The position numbers and the translations under genes are program-made. From DATLCI01 sp035526435 (GTDB lineage: Bacteria; Acidobacteriota; Terriglobia; Terriglobales; Acidobacteriaceae), in NCBI GenBank assembly GCA_035526435.1, contig DATLCI010000036.1, forward strand, positions 1 to 33,173: a stretch of DNA of 33,173 nt. The letters run 5' to 3'. The notes beneath the pieces are model-generated. The model was not told the DNA's origin, did not search any database, and worked only from the letters and a program-made list of their open reading frames with translations. Positions 32,226 to 33,173 of the stretch are shown here, in pieces; positions within the stretch are counted from its first letter, which is position 1; each line of letters starts with the position of its first letter.

Positions 32226-33173
32226 GTGAAGGTCAAGGTTTTCTATCACGACAAATGTTTCGACGGCGCCGCCTCAGCGGCATTGTTCTCGCGCTTCTAC
32301 AAGGAGCGCATAAGCAACGAAGCGGAGTTTATTTTTTCCGGGCTGGTCCATCGTGCGGGCGCTCTGTTCAATGAGGCTGACTTCACCGGCGATGAGAATG
32401 CCATCGTCGATTTCAAATACTCCGCTTCACCCAGGATCCAATGGTGGTTTGATCATCATCTCAGCGCCTTCCTTAGTCCTGCTGACGCCGAGCACTTCAA
32501 GCAGGACCGCAGCGGGAAGAAATTCTTTGATCCCGAGTACAAGTCCTGCAGCAAGTTCCTGGCTGATACTACGGAGCGGGTTTTTGGCTTTGATCCAAAA
32601 CCCGTCGCGGAATTAGTGCGCTGGGCGGACATCATTGATGGTGCCCAATACAAAGACGCAAAAACTGCGGTGGAAATGGCGGAACCCGCCATGAAGTTGA
32701 CTATGGTGGTGGAAGCCAACCAAGACCCCAAATTTCCGGCGACGTTCATCCCGTTGCTGGCGACGCACTCGCTCTCCGAGATTATCCGGCAGCCCTTCAT
32801 CGCCGATGGACTGCCACCACTGCTGGAACGCCATCGCAAATCCATTGACATCATTCGCGACCGCGCGGAATGCAAAGACGGCACGGTGTATTTCGATGTG
32901 ACTGACCAGGAACTCGAGGGCTACAACAAGTTCATCCCCTACTATTTGTATCCGGAGAGCACTTACAGTATCGGATTGAGCAAGGCCAGCTTCCGGACGA
33001 AGGTCTCGGTCGGCTCCAATCCTTGGACCCATACGCCGGATGAGGACATGGTCAACCTCGCCGCGATATGCGAGCGCTACGGTGGCGGCGGACACGCTCG
33101 GGTAGGCGCTATCTCGTTTCCCGCGGACCGCTTTGACGATGCGCGGAAAGCTGCGGCAGAGATCGTCGGTCAG
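32226..33173 (+). CDS. DHH-family phosphoesterase, 3' end cut by window
   Basis: 316 residues of an open frame that reaches the right edge without a stop. Start is GTG 32226 behind GGAGGAG (32214-32220). Motif I reads Y-H8-D9-K-C-F-D13-G14 (HDKCFDGAASA), motif II contains D62 (AIVDF), motif III is D76-H77-H78 (WWFDHHLSAF), and the DHHA1-type C-terminal motif is GGGGH290ARVGA. This set marks manganese-dependent phosphoesterases such as nanoRNase/pAp phosphatase (NrnA), RecJ and cyclic-di-AMP hydrolases, but motif I is a variant with Lys-Cys-Phe where Asn-Pro-Asp or similar is usual. There is no signal peptide. The absence of the end prevents subfamily choice. Probably a single-gene unit behind the terminator at 32117. 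Confidence 0.88.
   Translation, partial: MKVKVFYHDKCFDGAASAALFSRFYKERISNEAEFIFSGLVHRAGALFNEADFTGDENAIVDFKYSASPRIQWWFDHHLSAFLSPADAEHFKQDRSGKKFFDPEYKSCSKFLADTTERVFGFDPKPVAELVRWADIIDGAQYKDAKTAVEMAEPAMKLTMVVEANQDPKFPATFIPLLATHSLSEIIRQPFIADGLPPLLERHRKSIDIIRDRAECKDGTVYFDVTDQELEGYNKFIPYYLYPESTYSIGLSKASFRTKVSVGSNPWTHTPDEDMVNLAAICERYGGGGHARVGAISFPADRFDDARKAAAEIVGQ

Noticed and set aside
1..33173. CRISPR arrays, IS elements, tRNA or rRNA genes, prophage or defence islands
   Set aside because: No regular direct repeats, transposases, cloverleaf-like sequences or phage structural genes were seen. The tyrosine recombinases look like XerC/XerD rather than integrases.

Overview
The window reads as chromosomal DNA of an Acidobacteriota bacterium (Terriglobia, Koribacter-like), by inference. 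The reasons are: moderately GC-rich sequence; an acidobacterial-style OmpA-like protein with Cys-started Ig-like modules and Pro-rich hinges; many secreted proteins of unknown function; a long SecA; and an ArgS with the SGRKG form of the KMSKS loop. No rRNA, tRNA, IS element, prophage or CRISPR array was seen. Coding density is high, and no gene-free stretch exceeds about 250 bases.

Left part (1-7.3 kb): an NtrC-type sigma-54 activator runs off the left edge on the minus strand. Four plus-strand envelope genes follow: a secreted Gly/Ala/Ser/Thr-rich protein, an OmpA-like protein, an Asp-box beta-propeller protein and a glycine-zipper lipoprotein. The lipoprotein has a sigma-54-like promoter with correct GG-N10-GC geometry. 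It shares a 'VPxGT...GD' domain with the first protein. Clear intrinsic terminators separate these units.

Middle-left (7.3-15.7 kb): a translationally coupled pair of exported M16 peptidases, one with HxxEH and one without it but carrying an extra C-terminal LolA-like domain. Next come a metallophosphoesterase/nucleotidyltransferase pair (minus strand), then a stand-alone LigD-type polymerase domain followed by overlapping xerD and xerC (plus strand).

Middle-right (15.7-23.3 kb): a secreted helical-repeat protein and a 917-residue fusion of acyl-CoA/ACP synthetase, carrier domain and PlsC acyltransferase (minus strand). Divergent from these is secA, whose leader holds a small terminator-like hairpin.

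Right part (23.3-33.2 kb): a minus-strand housekeeping run metG-tatD-yajQ-polyprenyl synthase-zinc-ribbon membrane protein-CYTH, with short gaps or overlaps. Divergent argS-fur follows, then a second zinc-ribbon membrane protein (DUF4870-like) and a DHH phosphoesterase cut by the right edge.

I see no mobile island or obvious new defence system. The most interesting items are the M16 pair, the reversed Aas-like fusion, the sigma-54-type promoter with the paralogous envelope domain, the secA leader hairpin and the lone LigD polymerase.
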